From contig WBMV01004889.1 in the NCBI GenBank assembly GCA_013396655.1, positions 604,063 to 668,062 of the forward strand: a stretch of 64,000 bases of DNA. Direction: 5' to 3'. How positions within the stretch are numbered: the first letter of the stretch is position 1; each line of letters begins with the position of its first letter. Source of the DNA: Campylorhamphus procurvoides. Lineage: Eukaryota > Chordata > Aves > Passeriformes > Dendrocolaptidae. The position numbers and the translations under genes are program-made. Under the pieces are notes generated by a model. The model saw only the letters and a list, made by a program, of their open reading frames with translations. It searched no databases and was not told the DNA's origin. This document shows, piece after piece, positions 1 through 10,190 of this stretch.

Positions 1-800
1 AATGGTTGTAAGGGCATTTCAAATGCTAGCTCTCTTCAAATCCGCTTTTAGAATGGAAACCATAGAGACAGCAAGTGCACAGGATGGCAAAATAAAAGCT
101 CATGCTGAAAAAACTTGTCTAATCTGTGCAAGGAATACACTGCCCAGATGTGTCACCATTCCAGGCAACTGTTTTAAAAGTTACTACATGAATGTGGATC
201 TCTCCATGAGACTTGAGCATAATAGAAGTAGAGCTTGAAAAGTCACAATGAGATATGTAATCTACTGTAAGGTCTTTTCATAATGACCAATGTTGAATAA
301 TGATTTCTTGGTTTTCTTTCTAGTTCTCTATTTTCATTTATAGAAGACAAGATGAAGAAATATAATAAAATAGTATTTTACTTTGTAGGGAATTCTTCAG
401 AATTTAGGAATGTGCACATTCAAACAAGAGAAGGACAGACAAACCTGGCCCACTACAAAATTGTCCTCCAAAGACACACTCAAGAATGGGATGTTATCAT
501 TACAGTGCAGGAATAAATTGATACAGAAACTAAAAAAAACCCAAACTTTAGTATACATCTTGACTATCTATTGGGTTTTCCTTATGTCCCTGTCAGAGGA
601 CAAACAGAGCTGGCAGGACTTTACTCAGCCATGCCAGTAATTCAACCAACACTCAGCCTGAAATTCAGTATGTAACTCAACTTGGAAGTGCTACACTGCT
701 GGAAAACCAAGTTAAAAGTGTATCATGGTTCATCTGTCAGCAAGTGCTTGCTGTCAGTAGGGCAAACTACAACTTGGTAATTGTAGTCTAAAAAATACAC

Positions 801-913
801 TAAAGAAAAAAATGAACAGGGAAAGGTGGGGAAAGAAAAAGAGAATGAAAAAAGAGCAAAGCAAAGAAAAAAATTAAGAAAAAAGGTAAAGAAAAATAAG
901 GGAAAAACAAGAG
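801..913. repeat. Polypurine tract (A/G-rich low-complexity)
   Basis: About 110 bases are almost entirely A and G on the plus strand, with only a handful of interrupting pyrimidines. It is built of irregular A-runs separated by single or double G. On the minus strand it is a polypyrimidine tract, which explains the long overlapping open frames on both strands in this place. Confidence 0.75.
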
Positions 914-1380
914 GGTGGCCTCCGCTGATGGCAATGAAAAGGAAGGCCGGGCCCTGGAGAGCACTCCCACCCAGCCAATGGTCCAGGAGCAGCAACAGGG
1001 AATTGTCTGCCAGAGGGGTCACCCAGCACAGTGGCACCTCCAGAAACGTGGCACACAGGGCAGTGGTACAGCTGAGCAAACCGCCCAACTCATGGCATTT
1101 CATTATCCTTACCCCATACACTAAACATAAAAAAATGTAATCAATTATAAAAAGTAAGTGGCATATGATACCTGGAACATGTAACTAAAAAGATATTTCA
1201 GAAGTCTAATAAAAATGTACCGAATGCAAGTAGGATGGTCAAATAGGAGTTTGGACAATCTTTAGAGAACTGGGAGGTGGTAATTTTTTTCAAGTCTTTT
1301 ATTATGTTATTGTTTGGATGTTTTTTCCATTCACTTGAATGTTCATCCCCCAGTTTGAATGCCAGGTAACAGTCACTTAC

Positions 1381-1467
1381 TAGGTAAAACCAAATCAGTA
1401 AATTTATCTTAAAACTCATCCACTGGAAGGTACCAACTACGATGCCTGCAGAAATTGGCTCCTGGAC
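1381..1467 (-). CDS. Candidate internal exon, 29 codons, unidentified
   Basis: On the minus strand an acceptor ending TTTTTGCAG is followed by 87 open bases and a donor CTA|GTAAGTG. The segment is exactly 29 codons, phase 0 at both ends. The peptide begins VQEPISAGIVVG and ends in a hydrophobic stretch (INLLIWFYL) that could be part of a membrane segment. I do not recognise the protein. The frame is also open into the flanks on both sides (91 codons in all), so openness alone is weak evidence. It lies downstream of the CpG-island promoter in the matching direction, so it could belong to that transcript. Chance is a real alternative, because other GT-AG-bounded segments in this window are plainly non-coding. 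Confidence 0.15.
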
Positions 1468-1959
1468 CTGCAAAAATAACCTTTATAGAGTGAGAAATGG
1501 TTTAGGAAATAGTGTCAAGCTTTTATGTTCTACTATGTTTTCTCCTAGATAGACCTAATCTCTAAAAAAAAAGTCAGGACTTCAAACAGTAATTATTAAT
1601 TTTTAAAAAATAATAAAGTGATTAAACTTTCCAAATGGACTCGCTGAGACCAGGCACAACAGGTTCAGCTCCGTTTTGGGCCAAGCTTTTAATGAAACTT
1701 ATAGATTAAATGGCAAACCACCAACCTCACAGGAAACGTTTGCCCTGTTTGAGCAATGCAGTTTCTGTTGAGCAGAAACATACCACTTCCATATCTAAAT
1801 AAAACACTCAGAAACAACACATATCCACAAATCTAACACCTACTCAGTAAGTGAGCATTAAGTTCAGAAAAGAAAGGGGTACAGGAAAAATGTCTGCAAT
1901 ATGGAGCAGGAGGGAGCACAGGGCAAATGGGGAGGGGAAGGTGGCACCAAAAGCATTGT

Positions 1960-2630
1960 TGCTGCCCAGTGCCGGGGCTATGGGAAAACAGCTGGTGACT
2001 GCATCGTGGCACTGGTGCCCACGCAGGATAAAGGGGGTCTGAGAAGGACCATCTGAGGTGCTGGATTCAGCACCTGTGCCACGGCCAGGCAGCCAGGGAG
2101 GTGTGGCTGGGCAGGGCCTTGGGGCAGCCTAGGGCAGGGCAACCTCCTGGCCTGCTGCCCCTGGGCTGGCAGTGCCTGGGGCACAGCAAGGGAGGGCAGG
2201 TGTGTGCCCAGGGGCTAGTGCAGCTCCCGGAGTGCAGGGCTACAGGTCCCACCGTCTGGCCAGGCATCGCTCCCACTCCACCAGCCCAGCAAGGGACTGG
2301 GCTCATTTGCTCATCTTAGGGCTCCTGCAGCAAAGTGACAGCTCTCCAGTCACGTAAAGCCACCAGTGTTTTGAAAGGAGAGAAAGGGCACTAAATACCT
2401 ACTGTGCGAAGAGGAAAAGCCATGCATTTGGCAGCTCTGCTGAGTGCCACCCTCACAGAAGCCCTTCGTGGGACAAGAGGAAAGCCAAGGGGGAGACTTC
2501 CCCAAAGTAAGTTCTTTGCCATCTCGGTGCTGGAGGACATGGAGCAAAACCAAGGCTGGTAGGGAGGTTGGAGGTTTGCTTCCAAACTAGCCCCAGCCCT
2601 TGGGTGCCCAGCCAGTTCCAAACCAGCAGC
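1960..2630. other. GC-rich, CpG-poor block
   Basis: About 670 bases are markedly richer in G and C than the surroundings, dominated by CAGG, CTGG and GGCAG words, yet contain few CpG dinucleotides. It is therefore not a CpG-island promoter. Overlapping open frames occur in all directions, as expected from composition. A perfect small inverted repeat (AGGTGCT, six-base loop, AGCACCT) sits at about 2057-2076. It may be a decayed repeat or a locally GC-biased region; no family is recognised. Confidence 0.5.
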
Positions 2631-3011
2631 CCCAAGGTAGGAGTAGGTGTGGGGAAGAAAGCTTGCATCTAAGGGTCATCCTTTTCAAAGTAAACTTAAA
2701 AATACATCCCCAAGAACAAGCAGCACACACCACAGAAATAAAACACAGACAACACACCCAAATGGTCTGTGCAATTTTGTCTGTGAAGCAACACGCTGGA
2801 GCAGATTGAGGGGGGAAGCTTCTTGTCTACCCTGTGCTGCAATGTCCATCCTGGATAGAAGAGTCTGCCTTGCAAAAACAGATCTGGAGGTGTAAATCAC
2901 TAACATCTTTATACAAACAGAAACATTAATATCTCCAAACAGGAGCCTACAGAGTCACCTGGAAAAAAAACCCAAGCTGAACGAAGACACAGGTTTTAAC
3001 GAAACCAGGCC

Positions 3012-3024
3012 TTTTTTTTTTTTT
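3012..3024 (+). repeat. Poly-T run (T13)
   Basis: Uninterrupted run of 13 T, a simple mononucleotide microsatellite. Confidence 0.9.
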
Positions 3025-3029
3025 GCCTT

Positions 3030-5395
3030 GAATTTAACTTACAATAGGACATTTGTTATTGCAGGAATCATTTCAGCCTTCAGCAGCTGCAGAGGCAGAA
3101 ACAACAAAACCAGAAACCCAGCAAGTCACAGGCTACAGCTACACTTACTTCACAAAAAAAGACTTCAATGATACACTCTGCTAGCCAAAATTTCTGGGTC
3201 ATAAAGTGCAGAAAAGAAGCATTTGTTAGAGTAAGAGCTGCTTTTCTGGACAGGTGCTAAGCACCCCACATGCCAAACTACCACCACATCAGGTCTGCCT
3301 AAAGCCCTGTGCATCTTTTGGAAAAATTCACCTGGATTAGCCTCGTGATTTCCTTTGCCTGAAGCACCTGGAGAGAAGGCTGAGGGGCTTTCCTTGCTGC
3401 ATTGTCTGTGCAGCACTAACACAAAGGAGCCAACACTGGGAGAAGGGCAAAGCCTCCTGCACATGTAGGTGAGGTCACTCACCCAGGGGATGGACACACT
3501 GGGACACCTCCAGTACCAAACCTGTCTCTGCTCCTATGTGAAGGAGATGTAACCCGCACATCCTGAAAATGTTGACATCCTTTTGCTCCAAAGTACCATT
3601 TGTTTTTGCTTCTACATCTGCTGCCTCAACAGGAGAGTGCGCCAAGAAACCTGTGAAGGTGAGCAGAACAAATGCCTGAAATTCAAAATGCAGAAGAGGC
3701 AGAACCCAACCTACTTCACAGTGATTCCTCCCATGGAGAGCAGGATAATGACAACACCTGCTAAAAAGCCCTCTGCTGATACCAGAGCAATTTATCAACA
3801 GAGCACTTTTCGTACAGGAATGCAGAGAAGACTGAAACGCAACCACCTCTCAAACAGGCGAGTGCTTCTCTGCAGAGCATCGCAGACCACAGCAACAGCA
3901 CAATCCAAAAAAACAATGACTTTTAGCGAGTTAGAGCTGAGAAAGCACACCCTGAAGAATTTGCTTTGTGCTCCTGTCTGAGCAAGACTATCTGAGCCTG
4001 CATAGGGAGCAGCTTTTCTAGAAAAACAGCTGTGAAGTTCTGCTTCTATTTAATGTCAAAAAATGAAAATCTTTGTGATTTGTCAGCTGGATCATCAGGA
4101 GTTCTCTCTAGCTTTTCCAAGTCACTAAACAATCAATCTCAGCATACAGAGTTCTAGAGCCAGTGAGGTCATAGGTGAGATGGCCACAGGAAATACTTAA
4201 TGTTCGGTACATGGGCATTCCCATCAGATCATTCCCAGGAGGGCACCTGCAATTCAGCAACAGCTTCCTCACTGAAGGGCCTATTGGGTAATAACTCCAA
4301 CTGGAACTGTATGTGAACAAGAATGGCTTAGAGTTCTGCTCAGAGCCTTCAGAGGATGGGACCCTCTGAAAGAAAGAAAAAAAAGTCAATGTTCTTGACT
4401 TGCCCATCCCAAAACTTCATTTTTATCTTTGATTAATAGGCATACAAATTGCCGTAGGGTCCAGTCACAGCAGAAACACAGCCAAGTGCTTTTTCACAGC
4501 ACAGGGCAGCACAAAGGAGGAGATGACCCTGCAGCAGACATTGCAGAGTGAGCACAGCTGAATGGGAAAATTGTTCAACTCTCCTTTTCACCTCTTGTTG
4601 ATCGTGTCCCGGCATGTTCTGCAAAAGCCAACAATGCAGCTGTGTCCATCGCTACTGTAACCCATTCTAAGGTTTACCATGTGCACAACGAAGCTTTCAT
4701 AATAAAATTCACTGATAATTGCTACCAGTGTCAGGGGAACCATATACAGCTGTATGACCAAATGAAAGAATTACTCCCTTAATACATACTTAATAGGCCA
4801 TAAAATATCCTTGCACAACCCAGTATTATACTTTGTCTACTGGTCTCTTCAACTCAAGTGCAATAGGCCAAGACAGTTGTCTAAACATCCCCTTCAACAG
4901 CTACTGCCCACTGCTCCTGTGGAAAACCCACCAAACTAACAGCTACAGACAGTACTCACTCAGCTTTGCACTTCTTCAATATAAAGCTCTTAAATCATGG
5001 CAATGTAACTCTTATGCATCTCAGAAACAACAAGAAGGCTACACAAAAATTTCAAATAAAATAGCTTTGTGCAATTTTCACTAACAGAAACACATGACTG
5101 ACTTGACAACAAATTCCTAGCTACTAAAATATTTTCTGCAGGATCAAATTGTCACAATCACCTTCCATCCTCTCCCCCTACCAAGAGACAGAGTATAAAG
5201 CCAAAAATTGAAAAGTGAACACTTCGTAGACTGTTCCCTTTCCTTCCAAAGCCTGGGTTAATTTCCAAGCTACTGACCATATTAAAGCAGCCACACTGTA
5301 TCAAACCACATTGTGTCTCAAGTTAGGCAGAACTCAAGAGTTACAGAATGCCAAGGCAGAGTAGAATTTTGCTTAAAAAAATGCCCAGGCTATAA
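3030..5395. other. Unique sequence with moderate open frames, no known gene
   Basis: The region has average base composition. It contains a 132-codon plus-strand frame (3583-3981) and 110- and 123-codon minus-strand frames (3165-3497, 3475-3846). None shows a domain, a signal peptide or a credible codon bias, and they overlap one another. A strong minus-strand donor lies at 3481 (CCTGG|GTGAGTG) with an acceptor about 82 bases upstream on that strand. Two of the three frames between them are open, so it does not identify a coding frame. Confidence 0.4.
4108..4365 (-). CDS. Candidate terminal exon, 85 codons, unidentified
   Basis: On the minus strand a long polypyrimidine tract (TTTTTTTCTTTCTTTCAG) forms an excellent acceptor immediately before 4365. 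The frame continues in phase 0 for 85 codons to a TAG stop at 4108-4110. The peptide starts RVPSSEGSEQNSKPF and contains a Cys/Pro patch (NCRCPPGNDL). I recognise no family. No good donor interrupts it, so if real it would be a last coding exon. The openness upstream into the intron and the lack of any recognisable domain make chance likely. Confidence 0.15.
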   Translation of the reverse strand, partial: RVPSSEGSEQNSKPFLFTYSSSWSYYPIGPSVRKLLLNCRCPPGNDLMGMPMYRTLSISCGHLTYDLTGSRTLYAEIDCLVTWKS

Positions 5396-5662
5396 ATCTC
5401 TTCTCCCAAGTAACAAGAGGAAATGGACTCAAGTTGCACGAGACTGGATATAAGGAAAAATTTCCCCACCAGAAGGGTTGTCAAGCATTGGAACAGGCTG
5501 CCCAGGGATCTGGTTGAGTCACCATCCCTGGAGATCTGCTGAAGACATGCAGATATGGCACTCAGGGACATGGCTTAGAGGTGCTCTTGGCAGTGCAAGT
5601 CAATGGCTGGACTCAATCATCTGCAAGGTCTTTTCCTACTTAAACAATTCTATGATTCTATG
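5396..5662 (+). mobile_element. CR1 LINE, 5'-truncated 3' end
   Basis: Plus-oriented avian CR1 3' end. Diagnostic words in order are the AGAGGAAATGG segment, the GGAACAGGCTGCCCAGGGA segment, GTCACCATCCCTGGAG, CAGGGACATGG, GGTCTTTTCC and the terminal repeated octamer ATTCTATG ending at 5662. Only the 3' UTR region is present, typical of CR1 5' truncation. Divergence from the family pattern is moderate, so the insertion is old but recognisable. It has no coding capacity. Confidence 0.93.
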
Positions 5663-5955
5663 AAAAATAAGTGTAAACCAAACGACACTGCACACATCAG
5701 TTATACACATATTTATCTTCTTTGTAAAGGCAGTGTTTTAAGCATCGGGAATGAGTTTTTAATGCGGACTAGATTCCTTAGTGCAGTGGTTTAATTTGAT
5801 CACAGATGGAAATACAGCTAGAGGAACTTTAATTGTGTTTTTGGAAACACCACTGCCTCTCAGAACTATGCAGATCTACACAAAAACCTCTGGGTGTATC
5901 AAAATTTATAATGATTTTGAAAGTAGATGTACTATCTCAATACACAATTTTCAAG

Positions 5956-5970
5956 TGCCATCTAGTGGTT
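5956..5970. promoter_or_regulatory. Possible CTCF-like site
   Basis: GCCATCTAGTGGT resembles the reverse form of the CTCF core (CCASYAGRKGGC) with one or two deviations. This is motif resemblance only. A similar word (TCATCTAGTGGTCA) is at 30902-30915 and a third, weaker one (TGCCACCTTGTGG) is at 51618-51630. Confidence 0.25.
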
Positions 5971-5999
5971 CTTTTATTATTACAACTTGATATAAAAAA

Positions 6000-7365
6000 A
6001 AATCCAGTTTTAAAAATTTTTAAAAAGTTTATTATTTCTATCACTTACTGTTATTTTATTACATGACTCTTGACCCTTCAGTAGTAAGCACATGCTTAAA
6101 TTAAACCTAATTTTAAGCATTTTGGGCCAGAAAACAGCTGATTTCAGGACTAACAAATTAAAAAAAAAAACCTTATCCATCTTATCCAGAGAAGCAAAAC
6201 AAGCCATAAATGTCAGTCTGTTATTTAGAGCTTTTTCAGTATCATGAGAAAATTCTGACTTGTTAAAAGTCTGTACGTAATTAGGGCCTCAACTGAACAT
6301 ATGAGAAAATCCCGGAGAATAAAGCACATTCTAAGCATTCCTCACACCGGATAATGCCAAAAATTCACATTGCCATATGAAGAGGTTTGTTTTACACTCA
6401 ACCCAACCTGTGATCTTACGCAGGCTCAAAACTTTGATAACTCAGCTAAGTTTGGTGACTTAATGTATTAGTCTCATAATGGCAGCAATTCCTGTCTTGT
6501 GTGTCCCATCTCAAACATCCTCTTATTCTCAAAGTATAAGCAATTTGGCTCACTCTAGCTATCCCAAAAAATGGCTAAGTGTGCTGATGCAATAGTGTGT
6601 CCAAGAAGGCATCAAAACTGTGTATGCATGGTGTGTACCATGCAGACAACCTGTGTGAAACATGCAAAGCATATCAAATCCTGAATTTAATGTGCATGGA
6701 AAGACACATATGTGCTTCCATCTCCATCTGGAAATTACTAGACACAAATATGAAAGTCTGTGTCTGCTAGCCAACACACCAATGAAAATATCTGGGCTTC
6801 CTTACAATGAACCTCTGATAGCCTAAAAGGAAGATGGTTGTATTTCTGTAACATACTTTTACAGAGCTACAGTAATATGCATATAATTTTGTGCCTATCC
6901 CTGCCTATAGAAAAAGTATTAGAACACAGAGTTTGAGACAGAGCCAAAAGTTAAAAACATACCATTACCATATATCATCTTTAGTAATTTTATACTGAAA
7001 GACTTGCTAGCTACTTTGCTGTGGCAGAATCAAATTCACTGGGGAAAAAAAGATTATAAAAATGCTTAGCACTTATTCATTCCATCTCAATTTCAGAGCA
7101 GTTTAATAAAGGTGGGAACATTGCTATCCTCCTAATATTGGCAGTTAGAAAAGAGCAAGAGAGGTGAAGAATCCTGAAAAAAGGGTCAGAAACAAATTCA
7201 TGGTCAAACTGTAACTCTGCTTGTAACTCTGATCCCCGCTCCATTCTGCTGTCCCTCCCTTCCAGGAGATGAAGAAAGTGAAAAGAAAACTTCCACATTC
7301 AGCAATCTTTTTGTGCGCTTTTTACAAGAGTAATCAGAAAGACATTACACATGCCCAGCAAGGCA
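6000..7365. other. AT-rich unique sequence, nothing recognised
   Basis: Short frames of under 80 codons only; no repeat family, CpG cluster or convincing exon seen. Confidence 0.5.
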
Positions 7366-7369
7366 CGCT

Positions 7370-7580
7370 TTAGATCCACCTCCACGCAGGCCTCCATGGA
7401 GCTGCAGAACCTGGATGATGAAGTGGAAGGGCACTCGCAGCACATGCCCCTGTGCGGCCCATGCTGCTGCCCATGCCCTAAACAACCCGTGCCATCCCAC
7501 TCCCACGGGCAAGCGTCCCGTGTCCAGCACAGCATCATCGAGCCACGTCCATCATCCAACCAGGACACCGGCACCAGGGA
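7370..7580. other. Small GC- and CpG-enriched patch
   Basis: Roughly 200 bases hold about ten CpGs in an otherwise CpG-depleted setting. Both strands are open across it: a plus-strand frame of 110 codons (7351-7683) with a Cys/Pro cluster (LCGPCCCPCPKQP), and a 91-codon minus-strand frame (7299-7574). I recognise neither product. Candidates are a decayed retrocopy, a short regulatory CpG patch or chance composition. Confidence 0.4.
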
Positions 7581-7599
7581 GTTTGCTGGGCAACAACTG

Positions 7600-9085
7600 T
7601 TTCCTTACTTACTGCTGACAAAACACTGCAATGGACAAATTTGTGAGCACCTCATTTTAGACAGGAGTGCTCTCTCCCATTAGTATTGCATACAAGCCCT
7701 TAAACACGCCTTAAATACTGCCTTTCTGATTGGGCTTATCCAACATCCTCAGTGTAACAATCCATGTAAAGGTCCAGAAAAACCTATAGGATACTGAAAC
7801 TACCTCTGGGTAATTATATAAAAAGCAATGCAAAGATCTGGAGATGCAGGAAATTACAAAGCTACCCCTGAATACAAGAACAGGGCACACACAAAGAGTA
7901 AAAAAAAATTACATAACGGAGAGAAAAGAAAATAAACGATGTTACTAAAAAAACCCTCAGGAGGTAGGACATTATCTTATTCCACATATAGCCTCAAAAA
8001 GGCAGCCTCAGCTACTCAGCACGGTAAACTCCACTTAATCACCTATTGAAATAATAAAAGTAATTTAAAGACACATAGTTCCATTATCTCATTGCCTAAA
8101 TTGTTGCACTCAACTATTTAGTTAATCCATTAAAAAGGCATGGAAGTTTTGGCCTACATGGCTGCTAGTTCTTTTTAGGATGAGAGTATTTTGTGCATTC
8201 CCTTAGATAATGTGTTTCCTCTAAGAGCCCACACATTAAAATGATCTGAGCCAAGTGAGCACAGCAGTTCTCGCAGGATGCCACACAACACCAAGCCTAA
8301 GTGTATTGCTTTCTTTGCAGGTGAAGTGCAAGCAAAAATTCTGTATGCAGATTTAAAGTACTCCATTTGATGGAAAAGGTCCAAAGGTCAAATAAAAATA
8401 GCTTACAAAATTAAAAAAAAAAAAAAGCAAAACTTTCATACCATAATTTAAAAAAATTGCTTTAATTGAGAGCTACATATGTACGAGTATGAGTCAGAAA
8501 ATCCTCTATAAAGGCAAACAATGTCTGTAAATGTGTTACTAATCGACTCATCTTTCATAGATGGCAATTCACTGTAGCATTAAAGCTCAATGAATGCTGA
8601 GTATGAATGATTTCACATTCCTGGAAGAAGGCAAGCTACTGAAAAAATCTTCTTTGCCAGGGAGGTAGCTTTATGCCATAAGACATTTCAGACTTCTTCC
8701 CTAACAACCTCTCTCCCAAATAAGCTTCAAACTAAGCCATCAAAAGTAAGCAGGGCTGCAGACAATGCTCCCATTCTCAAGCCATATTTATGCTCACTAA
8801 CATTGCAAAAATGCATCACCACCTCGAGTTCTGCTGAACATAACAGTCCCTTTTAAGGAGAAAGAGACTTGGCTTATTTCTAATTCATAGAAAGACAATC
8901 ACATGATTCAGAAATGTCCACTTCAAAAGATCTAAAGCTAGAAATGTGACATAAACTGCATGTGAAGGATTTTGGGCAAATGTTTTTCCTTCACCGCCCT
9001 TAAAACTAGACAATATAATTATTAATTTCCATGCACTAACAAACCATTATTTCAAGAAACAGGAAATATTAAATACTAAATTCAT
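7600..9085. other. AT-rich unique sequence
   Basis: Contains an A14 run at 8413-8426 and short frames under 70 codons. No gene or repeat family is recognised. Confidence 0.5.
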
Positions 9086-9089
9086 AGCA

Positions 9090-10190
9090 CGTGGGGGGCT
9101 CTAGTTCTGCTCAAGGTAGGCCTAGCTTCAAAGCTGGATCACACTGCTCAGGAGCCTGCCCACGGATGAAGAACCCACCAGCTCTTCTGGCACCTGCTGC
9201 ACCACTCTCACAATAGAGAACATTTTTCCTTATGCTCAAACAGAATTTCCCCACCTGCAGCTTGTGACTATCACCTCCTGCCTGTCCTTTCACTAAGCAT
9301 CTCCAAGAAGAATCTACCTCCCTCTTCATAATTATCCTACAGATAGCTGTAGTCAACTGGAGCCTCCACTCAGCCTTGCCAGTCAAAACACAACCAGCTC
9401 TCGCAGGCTCTCGTGGTATGTGGTGCTCCAAACTGAACCACCTCGGTGCTCCTCAATTGTGCTCCCTCCAGTGTCAGAAGTGCAGAGCAGGAAAAGCCTT
9501 CTCTCAACCTTGCTCATACAGCCTAGCCTTCAGTTTACTTTTGTGGCTACAAGGTCTTGCCCCTGAGTTCTAGTCAACTTACTCCCATCAGGATTACCAG
9601 GTCTTCTTTACAAAGCTGTTTTCTGTCTTTCTTTTTGTTAATCTTCTTGGGTTCCTGTTAGTCCTTCCAAACTTTCTCAAGTCTCTCTGAATGGCAGCTC
9701 CTGCATATCCACTACTTCCACTGACTTGGTGTAACCTTTCATTGCCAGCCCATCATTTGTATCATGAATGAAAATACTAAACACCGGTATCAGCCCACAA
9801 GCAATACCACCCCTAATTCTTGCCAGTTCAATGCTGAATCACTGCTTCAGCCAATTTTTCACACATTGTGCAATCTATCTCACAACCCATCCAGTCAGAA
9901 TTCAGTTAGGCTCCAGGGATGCTAATGAAGTGTCAAAAGCCTTGGTACCATCAGACTAAACAAAGTCCTCTGCTCTCCCCTTGCCCATAGTATTTTGTCT
10001 CCATCACTTCTTCACACCGAGGAACAAGCTGCTCATGGTAAATTCATGTTTGCCTTGTGTCCCCTTCTTGTCCTTCATGTGCCTAGAAATGACTTCCATG
10101 AGGACCAAGGCTGCAGATCTACCAGCAACTGAGCAGAGGTCAGCCAGTCTTCTGTCTCCCAGACATTTCTTTTTGCCTTAGAGCTCAAAT
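9090..10190 (-). mobile_element. Old CR1 LINE with decayed ORF2 3' part and 3' UTR
   Basis: About 1.1 kb of minus-oriented CR1. Reading the plus strand, it matches the reverse complement of CR1 in collinear order: the AACATTTTTCCTTATGC segment, CTAAGCATCTCCAAGAAGAA, CAGATAGCTGTAG, a TCTCTCTGAATGGC segment, AAACACCGGTATCAG, GCTTCAGCCAATTTTTCACA, TGCTCTCCCCTTGCCC and TCCTTCATGTGCCTAG. The last portions correspond to the region encoding the end of the CR1 ORF2 polyprotein (reverse transcriptase C-terminal side). Many substitutions and indels break the frame, so it is not functional. The extreme 3' octamers are missing or unrecognisable. This is the oldest and longest CR1 in the window. Confidence 0.85.

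Larger units (their letters stand above)
1..1960. other. Unique AT-rich sequence, probably intron or intergenic
   Basis: No repeat family or known exon is recognised here apart from the polypurine tract and the candidate exon listed separately. Short open frames exist on both strands (up to 132 codons near 0.7-1.1 kb), but they owe their openness to the purine-rich tract and show no domain. A mildly GC-rich stretch at about 905-1090 has few CpGs. Confidence 0.5.
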
